From contig CAJJDO010000006.1 of NCBI GenBank assembly GCA_905183005.1, positions 914,236-978,235 of the forward strand: a stretch of DNA of 64,000 bases. The letters are read 5' to 3'. This DNA is from Paramecium pentaurelia (lineage: Eukaryota > Ciliophora > Oligohymenophorea > Peniculida > Parameciidae). The notes under the pieces are model-generated. The model was not told the DNA's origin. It searched no databases and saw only the letters and a list, made by a program, of their open reading frames with translations. A program made the translations under genes and the position numbers. This document shows, one piece after another, positions 46,141 through 59,564 of the stretch. Each line of letters begins with the position of its first letter. The stretch's first letter is position 1.

Positions 46141-47387
46141 AAATTACATATATTATATTCGCATGAATAACTATTCCTTTATTCACCTGATTATTTTTGA
46201 ATTTATGTTGATTCAATAGTTATCTTAAGAATAAATGCCAAAGTATCTATTAATTTCTAATTTTCTTTAATAATATCATTAGAAATTTGTGTAGAATTAA
46301 ATATCTAAGCTAATCCCATTTCAGCATCAAAGAATAGAAAATACCAATAACAATTATTTTTGTTTGATTGGAAATCCAATTTTCCTATAAATTCTTGTTA
46401 TTTCTAAATCCATTTATGTATATTCAAGTAATTCTTATTTTAATAAATTAATTGCCTTCTTTTTATCAAAGTCTACTTCAAAAGTTAGTAGTAAAACTAG
46501 TAGTTGGTAAAAATAATATACGTTTATACTTCTATTTCTCTTAAAATTTAAGATCAAAATATTACTTTTCACTGTCTAAATTAAGCTTAAGAACATAACT
46601 ATGAATAATAATACTTGTTATCCATCTTTTATTTTTTAATATATTCACATCATTATTTGATATTAATTAATTATACTAACACCAAAAATTTTATACTTAA
46701 ACTTATTATTATAACTTCTATACTATATTCCTGTTGTCGAATCTGTAATAATAACTTTTTAGTTATTTCTTTGTGTCTACTAATCATAATTAGGATTGTT
46801 TATTGTATTCTTTAATTCAGATATATATTCTCCATTTTTAAACTAACCAATGTGCCTTGTTAATGTTGACTTTCTTTAATATTCTTCACCTTATTCATTT
46901 AATTAAATTTTCTGTATCCCAAAACTTTAAAGAAAATCCCTTGTTATAATTTATACTTTGGATTGAAATTGCTATCATCTTTAGTTAAATAAATAAATCC
47001 CTCTATTTCATATACATTTGCATCTTGGTATTATTAAACTTTAATTTTTCTAATTATTTTATTATAATAAAACTAAATATTTTTGAATAATAGAACACAA
47101 ACATATTTACCTTTTATAGTGTTAATTAGATCGTATTTAAACTTCTAACAATCCTTTACCCAGCATTCATTAGTGTTTCCATCTAAACTTTTATTTTTTG
47201 ATATTCGATCTAAATGATCAAGATCATCTTTATAATAAGTTGTTGATTCTTTAACATTCTAGCTTTGCGTTGTTTGCAAATCATTTTTGAATTCTTCTTT
47301 GATTTATTTTGAAGAAGTCTATGATTTTGTAGGCTTTTATTCATCTTCCTTATCTCTTAATTGAATAATGCATTACCATCTATGCAT
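46141..47387 (-). pseudogene. Degenerate or intron-rich ORF, unknown protein
   Basis: From ATG 47387 (MHRWQCIIQLRDKEDEQK) a protein-like, Lys/Glu-rich frame runs ~95 codons (SQTSSKQIKEEFKNDLQT, KDDLDHLDRISKNKS). Further down, protein-like pieces continue in other frames (DANVYEIEGFIYLTKDD, GQFKNGEYISELKN, and AEMGLAQIFNSTQIS, LLKQELLEYTQMDLEITR toward 46200-46450). I could not connect them with normal introns throughout. No family recognised. Probably a decayed gene; a gene with several introns is still possible. Confidence 0.35.
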
Positions 47388-48130
47388 CCCATTGAATATA
47401 ATAATAGAAATATTATGTATAAATTATTATATGAATATTAATGAATTTACTTAGAATCTAGATATTAAAAATTAATGACCAATATATTTTAAGGAAGAAT
47501 TTATTTAAAACTTGACTAATATTGAAATTTAAGCCTTTTAATAAGTAATCTAGCAATATTTCTATTATCAAAATATTAATATTACTATATCATTGATAAA
47601 AAGTGTTATTGAAACCTTTTCTATTCACTTCTATTATTTAATAATGATGGTAAATTTATTTATTTTGGTTTTGTGTAAATTTGTTTGAAAAATAAATAAT
47701 ATATAGTCTTATAGAATTCTGATAATATCAATTACAATTTTAATAATTATTATTTTTGGATTATACTATTATATTCTTAATTTAATATAATATTCAATAA
47801 GTATGTTATATAAAATCTCTATATTTTATAATTTTATATAGCGATTATTATTATTAACATATATTTAATATTTTTGTGAATAATAAATAATGTTAAATGG
47901 ATTTCTTATTTAATAGTTAATTATCTATTTAATAAGTAATCAGATTGTATATTCAGATAGAAATTAGAAATTTTGTATTTCATTTTCTTAGAACAGAAAT
48001 GTGGAATTAAAATAATAGTATAACTATGAGTTTCTTTTGTTTAATAGATATATTAGAATAAGAAAAAAAGGAATTAATACATATTGATAACTTATTATTA
48101 TGTATATAATGAAATGATTCTCATAAAATT
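47388..48130. other. AT-rich spacer
   Basis: No supported coding frame or RNA. Contains the 5' boundary of the overlap repeat at 47761. Confidence 0.45.
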
Positions 48131-48149
48131 AATAATTATCCCTTTATAT

Positions 48150-48850
48150 AATCTTGATCATTAAGAGCTTTAAAAAAACAAGTTTTAGCTTCAGATTTGT
48201 TTCCAGAAGCAAGTAAAGATTCCGCTAAAATTTTTAATTAAAGGAGGTGAATACCTTTACTTATAGAGCCTTGTCATAAAATTTTATTGCTTATTGAATT
48301 TTTTTCATTTGATGTAAAGCAATGGCTAATAAATAAAAAGAATAATGAACCCTTGTTGTTATAAGCATTAGCATTTAATTTAATTAAATTGTTTTATCAT
48401 AACATTCAGTAGCTTCTTGATATTTCTTTAAATTGCTTAATGCTCAACCTATTTATTTCAAATTTGTTTAAGTAACACCTTTATTATTAAAAGCCATATC
48501 ATTTTTAGGATTCAATTAAATTGCAAAATCACAACATTTTGATTCCTTCTTATAGTCTTTTTTGATAAATATAATTAAGTGTATATGTGAATGAGTTAAA
48601 TTTAATGATTGTCCTAAGAATAATAAACTATTTATATTACCTTTCCACATAAATATCTTATTTATTATATTTAACAGAGACAATGAATTATCTTAAATTT
48701 TCAGAGATTCTTAATATTAACCTTAATTTGTTAATACATAGCCATTTTGAATAGCATTTCTGCTTCTTGTAATTCAGATTACTTGTTTTACTTTTATTCT
48801 AAGATCTTTTCGATTTCTTTTAATTAATTTCTAATATTTATTGTAATTAA
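48150..48850 (-). pseudogene. TPR protein relic (first copy)
   Basis: Tetratricopeptide units are visible: NPKNDMAFNNKGVTQTNLKQ, LSNLKKYQEATECYDKTIQL, NANAYNNKG, LAIALHQMKKIQQAIKFYDK then ALQ. They are interrupted by a TGA in helix A of one repeat (around 48448) and by frame changes after the YDKTIQLN and KFYDKALQ units. It resembles the large family of ciliate TPR proteins. Not a working gene as sequenced. Confidence 0.6.
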
Positions 48851-49250
48851 TTTGATTGTTNTTATACTATTATATTCTTAATTTAATATAATATTCAATA
48901 AGTATGTTATATAAAATCTCTATATTTTATAATTTTATATAGCGATTATTATTATTAACATATATTTAATATTTTTGTGAATAATAAATAATGTTAAATG
49001 GATTTCTTATTTAATAGTTAATTATCTATTTAATAAGTAATCAGATTGTATATTCAGATAGAAATTAGAAATTTTGTATTTCATTTTCTTAGAACAGAAA
49101 TGTGGAATTAAAATAATAGTATAACTATGAGTTTCTTTTGTTTAATAGATATATTAGAATAAGAAAAAAAGGAATTAATACATATTGATAACTTATTATT
49201 ATGTATATAATGAAATGATTCTCATAAAATTAATAATTATCCCTTTATAT

Positions 49251-49951
49251 AATCTTGATCATTAAGAGCTTTAAAAAAACAAGTTTTAGCTTCAGATTTG
49301 TTTCCAGAAGCAAGTAAAGATTCCGCTAAAATTTTTAATTAAAGGAGGTGAATACCTTTACTTATAGAGCCTTGTCATAAAATTTTATTGCTTATTGAAT
49401 TTTTTTCATTTGATGTAAAGCAATGGCTAATAAATAAAAAGAATAATGAACCCTTGTTGTTATAAGCATTAGCATTTAATTTAATTAAATTGTTTTATCA
49501 TAACATTCAGTAGCTTCTTGATATTTCTTTAAATTGCTTAATGCTCAACCTATTTATTTCAAATTTGTTTAAGTAACACCTTTATTATTAAAAGCCATAT
49601 CATTTTTAGGATTCAATTAAATTGCAAAATCACAACATTTTGATTCCTTCTTATAGTCTTTTTTGATAAATATAATTAAGTGTATATGTGAATGAGTTAA
49701 ATTTAATGATTGTCCTAAGAATAATAAACTATTTATATTACCTTTCCACATAAATATCTTATTTATTATATTTAACAGAGACAATGAATTATCTTAAATT
49801 TTCAGAGATTCTTAATATTAACCTTAATTTGTTAATACATAGCCATTTTGAATAGCATTTCTGCTTCTTGTAATTCAGATTACTTGTTTTACTTTTATTC
49901 TAAGATCTTTTCGATTTCTTTTAATTAATTTCTAATATTTATTGTAATTAA
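49251..49951 (-). pseudogene. TPR protein relic (overlap copy)
   Basis: Repeat of 48150-48850 with the same TGA and frame breaks, so the breaks are present in both contigs and are unlikely to be random read errors. Confidence 0.6.
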
Positions 49952-49961
49952 TTTGATTGTT

Positions 49962-51860
49962 ATGAATTATTCTAAAAATACTAATTAAGATATAATTTTC
50001 TTTATTTTATGAGTCATATGAGTAGTATTTTTTTTATAAAATTTATTGATAATTGGAATTTGAAGTAATGTTAGTATTTTAATACTTAATTCAAATTTTA
50101 TTAGAGTTTAAATATTTTCTTGCATTCTTTCATATTTAAATCCATCTTCATTTTTACTCATTTTTAGATATCATTTGATGTTTTTATTAATTCAGCCTAA
50201 TCTGAAATATATTTATTTATTAAATCAGATATATTTATTAATCTAATTCAATTTTTTTGATGATCTTAATGTACTTCAAATAAGCATTTGTAACAATATT
50301 AGAAAGTACGTATACACTTAGAATTAAGACAAAAGTCAATTATTGTTTTGTTTTCATGATTTTCGTATGTGCATTTATACATTTCTATTCTAATACTTAA
50401 TTAATAATATGATGCAATCAATAATTATAAGATGAATAATAAGAATAAGTCTTTATTTTTAATAGAAATATGAATATTCTTAAATTTAGGACATGCTAAT
50501 ATCATTATCCTATTTACATGGATACCATCATATTTGTTTATAAATAAATTCCAAATTTGTAATAAAATAGAAAATTAAAACCATATTAACTGATTATTAA
50601 AACAAATTTTATAATAAATTGTAAAATTATTATATATGTTAATACATTAAACCTGAATTATCAGATTTTTGAGGTTGGATATCTACTTAAATTAATAATA
50701 AAATATTATATGAATAAGGATAATACTCTAATTTTATGATTAAAAGTCAGTACAAGATTATTCAGTAGGTGATTATTATTATAACTTCTATTTATAAGTA
50801 ATCAAAAAAATAATTATTTCTTAATCATTATGTGTATCATTTGTTTATTAATACACTATTTCATACTTTCACTAATCCCCTTTTATAAAATAATGTTAAT
50901 TAAAGATCAATCAATAAGAGTAACAAAATTTTTACCTTATAGATATAATTTAATTTGATTTCTAATATGTGAAGCATTTATTTGTTCTAATATCACTATT
51001 AATTATTCAATTAATGAACTTGATTTAGTTTGAATATGATAGATATTTATAATATTGAAGGATTCATCTTATTCTATTTATGATAAGAACCAAATTTATG
51101 TATCAATAATAATTTTATTTAAATTTAAATTTTTTTGATTAATACAAATTAATTAAAATTAAATTATTTTTTTATTCTAAAAATGGCTCTACTATTATTT
51201 TATAATATGAAATCAGACTTTTAAAGTATTATCAAATATTAATTTTTAGTTAAATAAATAGTTAGATATATATACATGAATTTTTATTTTGTTTCACATG
51301 ATAGACAGAAGTGGATTAAATAGTTTTATAAAAAATAAAATAAGAATCTTAAAAAATGTTTAGTAACTTTTAAATATTAATATAAATCAGTTTCTGAATG
51401 TTTTTAACTTCCAATTTTTATTTGAATCAAAGAGAGAATAATTGAGAATATTATTTTGGATTTTAATATTAAAAATATAAAATTTAATTAATGTATATTT
51501 TAAAGAATGAAAAATACTTATCGAAGTTAAAAAGGGATATTTTAGATTTTTATTACACATTAAAGAGATTAAACCAAATAACATAAAAACCAATAATTCA
51601 AATATTGATTATAATACAAATATCATTTTTATAGTCTTAAATCACTCATAAACAGAAATATTAAAAACTTCAAAACCATTTATTTGATAAATTTAATTCA
51701 TATAACTATATATAATAAAACAGAAAAAGAGGATTTCAAATTTAAATCAACAATTTTTCTTTTTTTTGAAATATTATTTATTCACTAAAATAATTGCAAA
51801 ACTTTATGTTAATTTTTTGAACATTATTTAATGTTTAAATTATGATTATAATTATTTATT
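49962..51860. other. Gene-poor AT-rich stretch
   Basis: About 1.9 kb. I see only short, low-complexity open frames with composition of random AT-rich DNA. No repeat or RNA recognised apart from the start of the overlap repeat at 51271. Confidence 0.5.
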
Positions 51861-53853
51861 AATATAATTGCTATCCCAATTATTAAATTTTCTCCATCAT
51901 TACCTAAAGTTCCAATTAAATTTCCTAAACCATTAGTATTCCAAAAATTAATTATTTCTACTAATTCAGATTAAAATTAAATAGTTTTCTCCTTTAATAA
52001 GATACTCTCCTAGAGTGGGGAAGTATTTGAAACAGGATTGGCAATCTCCTTTTACTTGAATTTCTCCTGATTTTTACATATTTATTTAAGAAAGAATTAA
52101 AAGTATAAATATTTAATGTTTTTGCACCTAAACAAACAAAATCACATTCAATGATAGGTTTAAATACAAATAGATTATTACTCACAAAACATATTCTAAA
52201 ACCCAAATCAACTACTTAAATCTTGTGTTTTATTAACCAATAATTTGGATATCCCTATTCCATAATTAAAATTTGTTAATTTTCAAGATAAGCAATAACT
52301 TAATTTTCATCATCATGAATTTGATAATCCAAAAATAGATTTATCTGATTGATATTATAATGAACAAACCCATTATTATTATTATTTATTCAATAATTAA
52401 GTCCAAAATATAATTTAGCTGCATCCAGAAATTATAAGATCTTCTTTTTTATTTTCGATTAAAAAATATTATCATTAAAGTTTTTAGATTTTCTTTGGTT
52501 CACTTAATAAATTTAATGACCAAATGATTATTTACATATCTTTTTAACCTGATAAAATATGNTATACATGAATTTTTATTTTGTTTCACATGATAGACAG
52601 AAGTGGATTAAATAGTTTTATAAAAAATAAAATAAGAATCTTAAAAAATGTTTAGTAACTTTTAAATATTAATATAAATCAGTTTCTGAATGTTTTTAAC
52701 TTCCAATTTTTATTTGAATCAAAGAGAGAATAATTGAGAATATTATTTTGGATTTTAATATTAAAAATATAAAATTTAATTAATGTATATTTTAAAGAAT
52801 GAAAAATACTTATCGAAGTTAAAAAGGGATATTTTAGATTTTTATTACACATTAAAGAGATTAAACCAAATAACATAAAAACCAATAATTCAAATATTGA
52901 TTATAATACAAATATCATTTTTATAGTCTTAAATCACTCATAAACAGAAATATTAAAAACTTCAAAACCATTTATTTGATAAATTTAATTCATATAACTA
53001 TATATAATAAAACAGAAAAAGAGGATTTCAAATTTAAATCAACAATTTTTCTTTTTTTTGAAATATTATTTATTCACTAAAATAATTGCAAAACTTTATG
53101 TTAATTTTTTGAACATTATTTAATGTTTAAATTATGATTATAATTATTTATTAATATAATTGCTATCCCAATTATTAAATTTTCTCCATCATTACCTAAA
53201 GTTCCAATTAAATTTCCTAAACCATTAGTATTCCAAAAATTAATTATTTCTACTAATTCAGATTAAAATTAAATAGTTTTCTCCTTTAATAAGATACTCT
53301 CCTAGAGTGGGGAAGTATTTGAAACAGGATTGGCAATCTCCTTTTACTTGAATTTCTCCTGATTTTTACATATTTATTTAAGAAAGAATTAAAAGTATAA
53401 ATATTTAATGTTTTTGCACCTAAACAAACAAAATCACATTCAATGATAGGTTTAAATACAAATAGATTATTACTCACAAAACATATTCTAAAACCCAAAT
53501 CAACTACTTAAATCTTGTGTTTTATTAACCAATAATTTGGATATCCCTATTCCATAATTAAAATTTGTTAATTTTCAAGATAAGCAATAACTTAATTTTC
53601 ATCATCATGAATTTGATAATCCAAAAATAGATTTATCTGATTGATATTATAATGAACAAACCCATTATTATTATTATTTATTCAATAATTAAGTCCAAAA
53701 TATAATTTAGCTGCATCCAGAAATTATAAGATCTTCTTTTTTATTTTCGATTAAAAAATATTATCATTAAAGTTTTTAGATTTTCTTTGGTTCACTTAAT
53801 AAATTTAATGACCAAATGATTATTTACATATCTTTTTAACCTGATAAAATATG
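51271..53853. repeat. Direct duplication across n at 52562 (contig overlap)
   Basis: 51271-52561 and 52563-53853 (1291 bp, offset 1292) appear identical on inspection, separated by one n. Confidence 0.9.
51870..52561 (-). pseudogene. WD40 relic (first copy, truncated by contig end)
   Basis: Same as the 3' part of the relic at 53162-53945: QIIIWSLNLLSEPKKIQ, then EDLIISGCSQIIFWTQLLNK and WVCSLQYQSDKS, followed by several TGA codons (around 52310-52320). Confidence 0.5.
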
Positions 53854-53945
53854 ACTTCTTATTAACAAAACTAGAGTTGTAATATCATCAAGATGTCCAA
53901 AAAGTATTTAAATTTCCTTTAGTTTTGAACTTTTATATTCGAAAA
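53162..53945 (-). pseudogene. WD40 relic
   Basis: Reading from 53945 downward: YKSSKLKEIQILFGHLDDIT, LVLLIRSHILSGQKDMQIII, WSLNLLSEPKKI, a TGA, then IENKKEDLIISGCSQIIFWT, QWVCSLQYQSDKSIFGLSNS, then consecutive TGA codons and scattered remnants. The G-H-x-x-x-I and ISG...IIW pattern identifies two WD40 repeats of the same Paramecium family as at 43.6 kb and 63 kb. Clearly non-functional. Confidence 0.6.
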
Positions 53946-56066
53946 AATATCAATTGAAATAGTCCCATCCATTTCTTTGAAAATATTGTTATGAGTTTTT
54001 AATTTAATAAAGGCATTTATTTCAATATAAGTGAGATAAATATTTAAGAATATATAATAATAAAATGTTTAGTATTAAATATCTCAATATAGAACATGTT
54101 TTTTATATGAGGTTATAATAAATGATTTGATTATAGTTTAGGTGTTTTAAAATGAACTAATTAATTATGGTTATTTACTTAATTTAATTTAGATTTCATA
54201 TTCATTTTTATACTTTATAGCTAATAATTATATTTAAAAATTAGAAATAGGATTCCTTTATAATTTGACTTGATTAAGTTTCTATAGAATGGTTTTTATT
54301 AAAATCTTGTCATATTCTAATCATTCAAGGCTGACTAATTCATTATGTTGATGGTTTATCACAATCTCCTCCAATATTCTCTTTTGCATAAAATTTCAGT
54401 TACTAACAACATTATTATTAAATTTAGCTATTATTCTCTCACTAATTGAATATCATAACATGTAGAAATGAATAAAAATTCTTATTAAATTGATTTAATA
54501 TAATTTATTTGATTGGATTTTTTCCAGAAAAAATTTTTAAAATACAAAGGTGTTTTAAACATCTACTTTATAAAATAAAGACAATAAATTCCTACAATTT
54601 TATTAAATTTTACAAAATAATAAAAATTTATCAACCTTCATTATTTATTGTTGTATTTATTTAATGTAAATTAATTAAACATAACTTTTATGAATATATA
54701 TTATAATTCATGTTATTTAGATGATTTTTTGTTAGAACCTATTAATGAATCTTTTATTAATTAAGCAAATTCAATATCATTTGTTATTATCTTGTACTTT
54801 TTGAAATCATATTACTTATTCTTATTAAAACTAGATATTGTATTTTATTTGTTATTAAATATAGCTCTATTGATAGGATAACATTTCCGTTAATATTCAG
54901 ATTTGCAACTCTTTGCATTTAGAATGGTTACAAGGAAAATTATTAGAATATTTTCCTTAGGTTTAATTATTGAAGATTTTATTATAGATTTCGAAATATT
55001 CTTCATTTTCTTTATTTTTTATCCATAAATATAAAGATTATGTTGTAAATTATTGGCTATTTTCTGCCTTATTTACTGGTACTGGTTTTTAAGCTAATTC
55101 TTGAGATTGTTGATTATTAAAAAATTTTTGTATTCTGGTCTTAATTATTTTCTGTTATAATTTTAATTAATATTCTTATTAGTTTTAAATGGTGATTTTT
55201 GAATAGATTAATATTATCTTTGATTCCTAATAATTCTCTGATTCTCAATCTGTACCTAAAAATTGTTAACTAACTGACAATTATTCATAATTCTATTTTA
55301 ATTATTTGATAATTAAGAATATAGTATTTGTTCATTAATCCCATATTAAATATTATTGTTTTCAGCTTGAAAACAATTTTAGTCATACTAAAAACATTAG
55401 AAATTAGAAGGGCGAGGTTGATTTTATTATAGATCTTCACAAACATTTTAATTAAATTTGCTTAGATTAAAATCCATTAAATTTTTATTCTATTTACATA
55501 TTAGTAAATCCTTTGGCAGGTCTGCTACATAATTATTACAATTCTATGTTGTTAATTTAGGTCTGGTTTAATAGTATTGATAAGTTTATTTATCTATTTT
55601 TAATTCTTAAGATTTATCCTAAATTGGTTAAATTAAATTTTGTTATATAATTATAACTATATTTGCAGTTACTTCAGTTTTTGTTGAGCTGCTTCCCATA
55701 TTATATTAATTTAACTTATATTAATTAATCTTTTTTTTGTATAAATATTGATGATATTAGAAATTATAATCCTATTTTTTATGTAAAATATACTATTTAT
55801 TAAAAAAGCAATATATTAAACATTTGTTACAATTTAGTTAATATTTATATTAAATCTTAAATTATATACTTCTAAATATCAAATAATTTAATCCTAAGTT
55901 TATAATTTGAGAAATATGATATGAAATATAGTTTCAGCATTTACAAAAAAAGAAGTGATATTTTTATTTTGCACAATCATTCCAAATTACAAGAAGCAAT
56001 GTGCTATCCTTTAGTAAAGGAAGATTGATATTTTGGCTTATTTATCAGTAATAATGAACCTTTTAA
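53946..56066. other. Gene-poor AT-rich stretch
   Basis: About 2.1 kb. Short protein-like shreds near 53950-54000 may extend the WD40 relic (KTHNNIFKEMDGTISID). Otherwise nothing except one perfect short hairpin listed separately. Confidence 0.45.
55356..55376. repeat. Perfect 9-bp inverted repeat, 3-nt loop
   Basis: TTGTTTTCA, GCT, TGAAAACAA form a complete hairpin. It is not followed by a T run of terminator type and no gene adjoins it. Given the AT content it could be chance. Confidence 0.4.
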
Positions 56067-56456
56067 AATAAATAATAAGTCTGTGTGTACTTTCTAAGTT
56101 TTTATTTTGATTAATTACATTAAAGATAAACTTAAATTCCTAAAATGTGTCCCTTCACAATTTTGTGTTTGATATCAGATAAAAAATTTGTGATCATTAA
56201 ACAATAAATAAGTTAAAAGATGCTTCAGAAGTTTATCCTTTCATTTTAATAAAGGAAAAGAGCTTTAAAAAAGGGCAAAAAAATTATCAAGAAGATAATA
56301 GAAATCCAAGTATCTCAAATTATAAATGTATTGATTACTAAAACGATTTATCAATCATTTTATTTAAAATCAGGTAGAAATTTCAGTCTAAAAGGGAATA
56401 ATAATAATTCTTATTTTGAGTGAATTCAACAGGACTGATATATAGTTACCGTTTGA

Positions 56457-56738
56457 ATGAATAAGTATTTTAAAAGAAGGTAAATTAATTTGAATTTTTA
56501 TGTAAGAATCCGACGTTTTTTTGTTTTTCATGTTGATCATAAGAATATCAGAGCATATATTAAGCTTCACAACACTGCTATTCAGTTTATTTTTGAAGAT
56601 TATTACTAATTAATTTAATCAAAAAATGGAAAAAGGGGCATAACCGAAGAAGTAAGAGCATCGACACGATTACTAACAGATAAATATATTCTTTCAGATC
56701 TTGAGTCAACATTAGAATAATTGAAATAGAATCTTTGA
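56457..56738 (+). other. 93-codon ORF, uncertain (first copy)
   Basis: MNKYFKRRQINLNFYVRIR, then HKNIRAYIKLHNTAIQFIFE, NGKRGITEEVRASTRLLTD, KYILSDLESTLEQLKQNL, TGA. The C-terminal half looks protein-like, with balanced charge and amphipathic helices. A TGA directly precedes the ATG, and neighbouring frames hold further shreds (56040-56330), so this is probably an exon or remnant of a larger gene. Family unknown. Confidence 0.3.
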
Positions 56739-57763
56739 ATGAGTAATTTAAAAAAAATAAACATTGATTCAATAATTAATCAGTCATTATTTTTGAAATT
56801 CATTTATTTGAATTTATGAATTAATAAAAGAATCTTACTTAGCTATTTTTGATATTCACGAATTTAAGAAAAGTTCATTTAAAAATCAGGATTTTTGTTA
56901 AACTGGACTGATATTAAATATATGTTTAATTTTAATAGTTTTTAATAATTCTATAGATTTTGTAATATATACCAAGAGTCATCCCATTTTTGGTTTTTTA
57001 ATATTAACAGAAAAAAATTAAAGAAAAGAAGCGTGATCAGGCAAATTTTGAAATAAATATGCTATTATATAATATTGTATTATATTATTTAGCTTGTAAT
57101 TTTGAATTGCCATAATTCAAATATTCATGAGTGAATCAAAAATCCTTCTAAATTTCTTATGATAACTATTATATCTTTGGCTAAAGATTGAATATGTTAA
57201 TAACCATCTCTCCGGTACACCACCATCTTCAAATCCAAGAAATAAATTATTAATCTTTCGTTTTCATGAAATAACTCTCTTCTTTTGATATTAGATAATC
57301 TATCCAAATTTTTAAGTATTTGTGTCAATATATATTTATTATTCTTACATATTTTAACTTAAAATAATTTACNAATAAATAATAAGTCTGTGTGTACTTT
57401 CTAAGTTTTTATTTTGATTAATTACATTAAAGATAAACTTAAATTCCTAAAATGTGTCCCTTCACAATTTTGTGTTTGATATCAGATAAAAAATTTGTGA
57501 TCATTAAACAATAAATAAGTTAAAAGATGCTTCAGAAGTTTATCCTTTCATTTTAATAAAGGAAAAGAGCTTTAAAAAAGGGCAAAAAAATTATCAAGAA
57601 GATAATAGAAATCCAAGTATCTCAAATTATAAATGTATTGATTACTAAAACGATTTATCAATCATTTTATTTAAAATCAGGTAGAAATTTCAGTCTAAAA
57701 GGGAATAATAATAATTCTTATTTTGAGTGAATTCAACAGGACTGATATATAGTTACCGTTTGA

Positions 57764-58045
57764 ATGAATAAGTATTTTAAAAGAAGGTAAATTAATTTGA
57801 ATTTTTATGTAAGAATCCGACGTTTTTTTGTTTTTCATGTTGATCATAAGTATATCAGAGCATATATTAAGCTTCACAACACTGCTATTCAGTTTATTTT
57901 TGAAGATTATTACTAATTAATTTAATCAAAAAATGGAAAAAGGGGCATAACCGAAGAAGTAAGAGCATCGACACGATTACTAACAGATAAATATATTCTT
58001 TCAGATCTTGAGTCAACATTAGAATAATTGAAATAGAATCTTTGA
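57764..58045 (+). other. 93-codon ORF, overlap copy
   Basis: Copy of 56457-56738 with one change (Asn to Tyr at the codon containing 57851). The frame stays open in both. Confidence 0.3.
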
Positions 58046-58679
58046 ATGAGTAATTTAAAAAAAATAAACATTGATTCAATAATTAATCAGTCATTATTTT
58101 TGAAATTCATTTATTTGAATTTATGAATTAATAAAAGAATCTTACTTAGCTATTTTTGATATTCACGAATTTAAGAAAAGTTCATTTAAAAATCAGGATT
58201 TTTGTTAAACTGGACTGATATTAAATATATGTTTAATTTTAATAGTTTTTAATAATTCTATATATTTTGTAATATATACCAAGAGTCATCCCATTTTTGG
58301 TTTTTTAATATTAACAGAAAAAAATTAAAGAAAAGTAGCGTGATCAGGCAAATCTTGAAATAAATATGCTATTATATAATATTTTATTATATTATTTAGC
58401 TTGTAATTTTGAATTGCCATAATTCAAATATTCATGAGTGAATCAAAAATCCTTCTAAATTTCTTATGATAACTATTATATCTTTGGCTAAAGATTGAAT
58501 ATGTTAATAACCATCTCTCCGGTACACCACCATCTTCAAATCCAAGAAATAAATTATTAATCTTTCGTTTTCATGAAATAACTCTCTTCTTTTGATATTA
58601 GATAATCTATCCAAATTTTTAAGTATTTGTGTCAATATATATTTATTATTCTTACATATTTTAACTTAAAATAATTTAC

Positions 58680-59560
58680 ATAAATTTGATTATTTACAAT
58701 CTCTCTCCCATACCTGACAACAATTAGTTAATAAATATTTTATTTTCACTAAACCTAAATTCAGATCCTTTCAAATAATTTTAGGATGAAGAAAATGTAA
58801 TCAGATTAATAAGAGATGATTTAGTTTAATATTTATTAACATCATTATTTTAAGCCAGTTAATATTATTCTATAAAAATAGTGGCTTTTAAGAAAGAAAA
58901 AAGATTGAGAAGGAATTGAATAATAAATTAGACATTATGTATAAAAATAAAATCCTTAATAAATTTTAATAGAAATGAGTAGTATATTAATATATTAAGT
59001 TAAAATTCAAAATGTTCTCACGATCCAATAAAAATAGCAGAGAAAATTTCTACCATTATTTCTTAAATGTGACTTTGTGAATTATGTTCATAAATATTTT
59101 AATATAGAGAAAAATATTTAGTTAAATTTGTATCATTGTATTATTATGATATTCTATCCATAGCAATTTAAGGAGTATAGGTAATTAAGTTAATATTTAA
59201 AGACTAATAAAAATAACAATCAAATTTAATCTTTTTAATACTTATAAAAAACCTTTTCATAAAAAATCTATTAATTTATGATTAGAGTTTTCAGATAATA
59301 ATCTTTAAAACCTTCAAAATTAATTAGAAAATGATAATAAACAAAAATAATTATTCTGCTTTTTATGTTCAAAAATTAAAAAAAATTTGGATAGAATCAT
59401 TTGACCAAAAAGAAAATTAAAAAAGTGTATTTTTCTAAAATGATTATATTATAAATTAAGGGTAATGCAAATAAATTTCTATATTAATAAAACTCATTGT
59501 AATCAGATAAGAATAAAATTAAGAGTAGAAAAATAAATAAGTAAAAATTTATTAGGTTTT
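58680..59560. other. AT-rich, no gene seen
   Basis: About 880 bp of very AT-rich DNA; no frame, repeat or RNA recognised. Confidence 0.5.
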
Positions 59561-59564
59561 AATT

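Larger units (their letters stand above)
47761..49961. repeat. Direct duplication across n at 48861 (contig overlap)
   Basis: 47761-48860 and 48862-49961 (1100 bp, offset 1101) appear identical on inspection, separated by a single n. Same explanation as the other joins. Confidence 0.9.
56067..58679. repeat. Near-identical duplication across n at 57373
   Basis: 56067-57372 and 57374-58679 (1306 bp, offset 1307). Unlike the other joins I find five single-base differences: A/T at 56544/57851, G/T at 56956/58263, A/T at 57029/58336, T/C at 57047/58354 and G/T at 57077/58384. This may be low-quality contig ends, allelic or micronuclear-derived variation, or a real repeat. Confidence 0.85.

Noticed and set aside
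51387..53498. Minus-strand ORFs of 68 and 70 codons present twice
   Set aside because: Under the ciliate code they are part of non-coding or WD40-relic DNA, and their duplication comes from the contig overlap.
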